Below, in pieces: positions 7,097-10,567 of a stretch of 10,567 nt of DNA (position 1 is its first letter; each line of letters starts with the position of its first letter). Under the pieces are notes generated by a model that worked only from the letters and a program-made list of their open reading frames with translations, did no database searches and had not been told where the DNA came from. The DNA lies in assembly GCA_904502215.1 (NCBI GenBank), contig CAJGDQ010000029.1, positions 1-10,567 on the forward strand. The letters run 5' to 3'. The DNA comes from Clostridiaceae bacterium. GTDB taxonomy: Bacteria > Bacillota > Clostridia > Oscillospirales > Acutalibacteraceae. Both the position numbers and the translations under genes were made by a program.

Positions 7097-8457
7097 TATT
7101 TCCCAACACAAAATCTTCTGAATATTTCATCGGTTACCTCATTTGTAACCCTTTTGCCCGTTAGTTCAAAAAGAGCCGAAATTGCATCATCAATGCAAAC
7201 TCCAACCGCATCCATAGTGCAGCCTGTTTGAAGGGCGTTTATCGCCTCTTCAACTCCATCAAGTGCTCTTTCGGCACAGGCTCTTTGTCTTTCTCCTATA
7301 AGCACAGCGCTATCAGCAGACAGATTATTTGTTCCCGAAATTTCTATAATTTCCTCTTTAAGCTCATCATAGCCAATACCTTGCTTTGCCGAAACCTCAA
7401 CAACCCTCATATCCTTAAAAACGCTCTTATCTATAACGCTTTCAAGGTCGGTTTTATTTATAATAACAATGGTGTTTTTAGTTTTAACAGCCTCTAAAAG
7501 CTCCAAATCCTCTTTATTCAAAGCGCTTGTTGAATCGAAAACCGCAAGAACTAACTGAGAGGTTTCAATTCTCTCTTTTGCAAGCTTAACGCCTATGCTT
7601 TCAACCGTATCCACGGTTTCGTGAATACCTGCTGTATCGGCAAGGCGAAGGGTTATATCCCCTATGGTTACGGTTTCCTCAATTATATCCCTCGTTGTTC
7701 CCGCAACATTGGTTACAATCGAGCGTTCCTCGCCGCTTAACATATTCATAAGAGTGCTTTTTCCAACATTTGGCTTGCCAACAATAGCAGTTCTTATTCC
7801 CTCACTTAAAATTTTGCCCGCATCATAATCTCTGAGCATTTTATGGAGGGTTTTTTCTGCATTTCGGAGCATCCTCAAAAAATTTTCGGGATTAAGGTCC
7901 TCAATATCCTCATCAGGATAATCTGAAAAAGCGGCAACCGAAGCATCTGCAGCTACTAAATCGGCTTCGATTTCAGCAATTTTAGAAGAAACCTTACCGC
8001 TATGAGCTGCCCTTGAAAGCCTTAGCTCAGCCTCGCTTCGAGCCGATATTAAACCCATTATACTCTCGGCTTTAGTAAGGTCTAATTTACCATTAAGAAA
8101 TGCCCTTTTTGTGAACTCTCCCGCCTCTGCTAAAATAGCGCCACGACTTAAAATAAGCCTCAAAACACTCCTTAGCATTATCGAGCCGCCGTGCACCGAA
8201 AATTCAACAACATCCTCGCCTGTATAACTATGGGGATTTCTAAAAACTGTGGCAACCGCATCATCAAGCCTTGTGTCATTATCCTTAATCACGCCGTATG
8301 CCGCAGTATAACCTTTTAAGCTTTCAAGACTTTTGCCTGAAACAGCGCTAAAAACACTATCGGCAATACTTATTGCATTTTCTCCCGATATTCTTATAAC
8401 ACCGAGCGCACCTTCGCCCGAAGCCGAAGCGATAGCGGCGATTGTTTTTTCAGCCAC
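7096..8457 (-). CDS. mnmE: tRNA uridine-5-carboxymethylaminomethyl(34) synthesis GTPase MnmE
   Basis: K+-dependent GTPase (also called TrmE) that works with MnmG on the wobble uridine of tRNAs reading split codon boxes, giving (c)mnm5U34. The 453-residue length is normal. The N-terminal folate-binding domain (TIAAIAS start, RISGE, SYTGEDVVEFSVHGG at 77-91, GEFTKRAFLNGKLDLT at 113-128) is followed by the helical domain. The inserted G domain has GKPNVGKST (227-235), TTRD (254-257), DTAG (274-277) and NKTD (334-337). The protein ends in the conserved IFRRFCVGK tail with redox-active-type Cys450. The frame stays open to 8664, but that extension runs through the 5S rRNA gene. GTG at 8457, with AGGGGG six to eleven bases upstream, is therefore taken as the start; TTG at 8460 is the alternative. 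No mnmG is in the window. Confidence 0.95.
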   Translation of the reverse strand: MAEKTIAAIASASGEGALGVIRISGENAISIADSVFSAVSGKSLESLKGYTAAYGVIKDNDTRLDDAVATVFRNPHSYTGEDVVEFSVHGGSIMLRSVLRLILSRGAILAEAGEFTKRAFLNGKLDLTKAESIMGLISARSEAELRLSRAAHSGKVSSKIAEIEADLVAADASVAAFSDYPDEDIEDLNPENFLRMLRNAEKTLHKMLRDYDAGKILSEGIRTAIVGKPNVGKSTLMNMLSGEERSIVTNVAGTTRDIIEETVTIGDITLRLADTAGIHETVDTVESIGVKLAKERIETSQLVLAVFDSTSALNKEDLELLEAVKTKNTIVIINKTDLESVIDKSVFKDMRVVEVSAKQGIGYDELKEEIIEISGTNNLSADSAVLIGERQRACAERALDGVEEAINALQTGCTMDAVGVCIDDAISALFELTGKRVTNEVTDEIFRRFCVGK

Positions 8458-8482
8458 CAAGAACCCCCTACCTTTCAAAAGG

Positions 8483-8511
8483 ATTTTATCATAAACGCCA
8501 TATTTTTTCAA
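8483..8511 (-). promoter_or_regulatory. mnmE promoter
   Basis: On the minus strand, -35 TTGAAA (8511-8506), a 17-bp spacer and -10 TAAAAT (8488-8483) with an extended TGA just before it. It lies right after the 5S terminator U-tract, so mnmE can be transcribed independently. Expected start is near 8476, giving a short leader with AGGGGG. Confidence 0.6.
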
Positions 8512-8512
8512 T

Positions 8513-8544
8513 AAAAAAAGCACATAACTCAAGGTTATGTGCTT
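8513..8544 (-). terminator. Intrinsic terminator of the 5S rRNA gene
   Basis: An 11-bp perfect stem (8544-8534 with 8528-8518, AAGCACATAAC) with a five-base loop is followed on the minus strand by seven U residues (8519-8513). It starts six bases after the 5S 3' end and separates 5S from mnmE. Confidence 0.92.
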
Positions 8545-8549
8545 AAAGT

Positions 8550-8665
<116 letters not shown>

Positions 8666-8691
8666 TGTTTGCCGCCTCAAGCGACTTTGGT

Positions 8692-8720
8692 ATAATACCA
8701 CACCTAAAACACTTTGTCAA
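8692..8720 (-). promoter_or_regulatory. Strong promoter of the 5S rRNA gene
   Basis: On the minus strand, consensus -35 TTGACA (8720-8715), an exact 17-bp spacer and -10 TATTAT (8697-8692) with an extended TGG. A/T tracts at about 8724-8752, just upstream of the -35, resemble an UP element. Start expected near 8685, about 20 bases before mature 5S. Confidence 0.85.
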
Positions 8721-8863
8721 GCATTTTTTTAAAAAAATTTAAATTAAATTTTTCTTAGAGTTTTTAACACTGATTTTTCTTTTTTTGAAACGATGCTTTT
8801 GTATATATAAAATAAATATTATGTATTATTTTGTTAAATTTATAACAAATTTAAAATAAGTTG
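8721..8863. other. AT-rich divergent intergenic region between the 5S and PFOR promoters
   Basis: No gene is visible in this stretch. Homopolymeric A and T tracts near 8724-8752 probably belong to the 5S promoter as an UP element. The right part holds the Rex-like palindrome at 8831-8848. Between these two I see nothing specific. Confidence 0.6.
8831..8848. promoter_or_regulatory. Rex-type redox-sensing operator upstream of PFOR
   Basis: The 18-mer TTGTTAAATTTATAACAA matches the Rex consensus TTGTTAA-N4-TTAACAA at 13 of 14 defined positions, and outer T and A extend the dyad. Rex is the NADH/NAD+-sensing repressor of fermentation and energy genes in Gram-positive bacteria. The site ends 15 bp before the -35 box of the PFOR promoter, centred near -60 from the predicted start. 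An overlapping palindrome TTAAATTT-N5-AAATTTAA (8834-8854) reflects the AT-rich sequence. Confidence 0.6.
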
Positions 8864-8892
8864 TTTACAAATCAAATAAAAGGTGTTATTAT
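8864..8892 (+). promoter_or_regulatory. PFOR gene promoter
   Basis: -35 TTTACA (8864-8869), 17-bp spacer, -10 TATTAT (8887-8892) with an extended TGT. Start expected near 8899, which gives a leader of about 69 bases containing a small hairpin. Confidence 0.75.
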
Positions 8893-8902
8893 AGTATACG
8901 TA

Positions 8903-8940
8903 TGAGCCTGTCCGCATTTTGATTTGCTTGTCAGAGCTCA
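8903..8940 (+). other. Possible hairpin in the PFOR mRNA leader
   Basis: TGAGCCTG (8903-8910) can pair with CAG-A-GCTCA (8932-8940), eight base pairs with one bulged A, enclosing a 21-base loop. It starts near the predicted 5' end of the transcript and ends 13 bases before AGGAGG. It could stabilise the mRNA or be regulatory. It matches no riboswitch class I recognise, and no U-tract follows it. Confidence 0.35.
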
Positions 8941-8967
8941 CGAAAAAATATTTAGGAGGAATTTTCA

Positions 8968-10567
8968 ATGGCCAGAAAATTCAAAACGATGGATGGTAAC
9001 AACGCTGCGGCTCATGTTTCCTATGCGTTTACCGAAGTAGCCGGTATTTACCCGATTACACCATCAAGCCCTATGGCAGACTATGTTGACCAATGGTCCG
9101 CTCAGGGACTTAAAAACATTTTCGGCACAACCGTTAAGGTTGCCGAGATGCAGTCCGAAGCAGGTGCTGCAGGAACTGTTCACGGCTCACTCAATGCCGG
9201 TGCTCTTACCACTACCTACACCGCTTCTCAGGGACTTTTGCTTATGATTCCGAACATGTATAAAATCGCCGGTGAGCTTCTCCCCTGCGTATTCCATGTA
9301 TCGGCACGTTGCGTAGCTTCTCACGCACTCAACATTTTCGGCGACCATTCTGACGTTTATGCTTGCCGTCAGACAGGTTTTGCTATGCTTGCTGAAACCA
9401 ATACTCAGGAAGTTATGGACCTCGGTGCTGTTGCTCACCTTGCAACCATTAAATCCCGTGTTCCTTTCTTAAACTTCTTCGATGGTTTCCGCACCTCTCA
9501 CGAAATCCAAAAAATTCAGGTTTGGGATTTTGATGACCTTAAAGAAATGTGCGATATGGATGCAGTTGATGCTTTCCGTAAGCGCGCTCTTAACCCCGAG
9601 CATCCCGTAATGCGCGGTTCTCACGAGAACGGAGATATCTTCTTCCAGCACCGTGAGGCTTGCAATAAGTATTATGATGCAGTTCCCGCTATCGTTGAGG
9701 AATATATGGATAAGGTTAATGCCAAGCTTGGCACTGACTATAAGCTCTTCAACTACTACGGCGCTCCTGATGCTGAACGCATCATCATCGCTATGGGTTC
9801 TGTTTGCGATGTTATCGAAGAGGTTATCGATTACTTAGTAGCTGCAGGCGAAAAGGTTGGTCTTGTTAAGGTTCGCCTTTACCGTCCTTTCTCGGCTGAA
9901 AAGCTTATTGAGGCTATTCCCCAAACTGTTAAAAAGATTGCTGTTCTTGACAGAACTAAGGAGCCCGGCTCTTTAGGTGAGCCTCTTTACCTCGATGTTG
10001 TTACCGCTCTTGCTTCTAAGGGCAGAAGCATTGATAAGGTTATCGGCGGCCGCTATGGTCTTGGTTCAAAGGATACTCCTCCTTCAAGCATTTTTGCTGT
10101 ATATAAAGAACTTGCTAAGGCTGAACCCAAGGCTCAGTTCACTATGGGCATCACTGATGACGTTACCAACCTTTCTCTCACTGAGGAAGAAGCTCCCAAC
10201 ACCGCAGCTGAAGGCACCATCGAGTGCAAATTCTGGGGTCTCGGCGGTGACGGCACTGTTGGCGCTAACAAAGACTCTATCAAGATTATCGGAGACCATA
10301 CCGATAAATATGTTCAGGCTTACTTCCAGTATGACTCTAAGAAGACCGGCGGTATCACCATTTCTCACTTAAGATTTGGCGATAAGCCCATCAAGAGCCC
10401 CTACTATATTAATAAGGCTGACTTCGTTGCCTGCCATAACCCCTCTTACATCACTAAGGGCTTTAAGATTGTGCAGGACGTAAAGCCCGGCGGTGTATTC
10501 CTGATTAACTGCCAGTGGAATCTGGAAGAGCTGGATCACCACCTGGATGCCGCTTCCAAGCGTTATA
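8968..10567 (+). CDS. nifJ: Pyruvate:ferredoxin (flavodoxin) oxidoreductase, C-terminal half cut by right edge
   Basis: Oxidises pyruvate to acetyl-CoA and CO2 while reducing ferredoxin; the central oxygen-sensitive enzyme of clostridial fermentation, cytoplasmic. The 533 codons present are under half of the usual single-chain length of about 1,170-1,200. Domain I has YPITPSSPMAD (28-38) with Thr31, Glu64 in AEMQSEAGAAG, and SARCVASHALNIFGDHSDV (112-130) with Arg114; these agree in position with substrate and TPP contacts known in the Desulfovibrio africanus enzyme. Domain II has VRLYRPFSAEKL (302-313) and GRYGLGSKD (361-369). Domain III begins about 418 with FWGLGGDGTVGANK (422-435). The ferredoxin-like 2[4Fe-4S] domain and the TPP domain lie beyond the window. 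ATG 8968 has a perfect AGGAGG (8954-8959) eight bases upstream. Codon choice looks more biased (GCT, AAG, GGC, CTT/CTC) than in the neighbours, as expected for a highly expressed gene. Confidence 0.96.
   Translation, partial: MARKFKTMDGNNAAAHVSYAFTEVAGIYPITPSSPMADYVDQWSAQGLKNIFGTTVKVAEMQSEAGAAGTVHGSLNAGALTTTYTASQGLLLMIPNMYKIAGELLPCVFHVSARCVASHALNIFGDHSDVYACRQTGFAMLAETNTQEVMDLGAVAHLATIKSRVPFLNFFDGFRTSHEIQKIQVWDFDDLKEMCDMDAVDAFRKRALNPEHPVMRGSHENGDIFFQHREACNKYYDAVPAIVEEYMDKVNAKLGTDYKLFNYYGAPDAERIIIAMGSVCDVIEEVIDYLVAAGEKVGLVKVRLYRPFSAEKLIEAIPQTVKKIAVLDRTKEPGSLGEPLYLDVVTALASKGRSIDKVIGGRYGLGSKDTPPSSIFAVYKELAKAEPKAQFTMGITDDVTNLSLTEEEAPNTAAEGTIECKFWGLGGDGTVGANKDSIKIIGDHTDKYVQAYFQYDSKKTGGITISHLRFGDKPIKSPYYINKADFVACHNPSYITKGFKIVQDVKPGGVFLINCQWNLEELDHHLDAASKRY

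Noticed and set aside
7228..7497. Plus-strand 89-codon open frame opposite mnmE
   Set aside because: It is antisense to the G domain of MnmE, has no RBS and resembles no family I know.
8764..8772. TTTTAACA-like half site as a second Rex site
   Set aside because: Only one half of the dyad is present and no matching partner lies at the required spacing.
9977..10372. Open frames inside the PFOR gene on both strands (also 10084-10368 minus)
   Set aside because: They overlap a strongly conserved PFOR coding region, look like repeats of codon bias in other frames, and have no recognisable domain.

Overview
The window looks like chromosomal DNA of an anaerobic, low-GC Gram-positive bacterium of the class Clostridia, probably a gut Oscillospiraceae/Ruminococcaceae-type organism. 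The grounds are AT-rich intergenic DNA, strong AGGAGG-like ribosome binding sites, sigma-A promoters with 17-bp spacers, a pyruvate:ferredoxin oxidoreductase gene with a Rex-like operator, and a divergent clostridial-style ParE/ParC pair. The lineage is inferred from these traits, not from a search.

Left region (1-4117, minus strand). A type II topoisomerase operon is read leftwards: promoter at 4089-4117, parE (4044-2062), a small four-helix-bundle (23S rRNA intervening-sequence type) gene (2015-1665), then parC/gyrA-like subunit A (1620 to beyond the left edge). The small gene lies between two arrays of the 7-mer AATTCGT. The arrays are inverted to one another and share a 26-bp perfect inverted repeat. 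The block looks like a cassette inserted between two topoisomerase genes that are normally adjacent, and it is the most unusual structure here.

Middle region (4130-7097, plus strand). A divergent promoter drives a tight three-gene operon: a DUF554 membrane protein, a membrane-anchored CapA-type metallophosphoesterase-fold protein, and a cytoplasmic two-domain acyltransferase-like protein. The last two overlap by an ATGA. The operon ends at a perfect 14-bp-stem hairpin flanked by A and T runs, which also serves the convergent mnmE gene.

Right region (7096-10567). mnmE (trmE) runs leftwards from its own promoter. Just upstream of it is a free-standing 5S rRNA gene with its own consensus promoter and intrinsic terminator, and no 16S or 23S sequence in the window. 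An AT-rich divergent intergenic region then carries a near-perfect Rex operator and the promoter, leader and ribosome binding site of the pyruvate:ferredoxin oxidoreductase gene, which runs off the right edge after 533 codons.

Most genes are housekeeping (DNA topology, tRNA modification, ribosome, central anaerobic energy metabolism). The accessory material is the repeat-flanked four-helix-bundle cassette and perhaps the DUF554-CapA-acyltransferase operon. No tRNA genes, CRISPR arrays, transposases or phage genes were seen.
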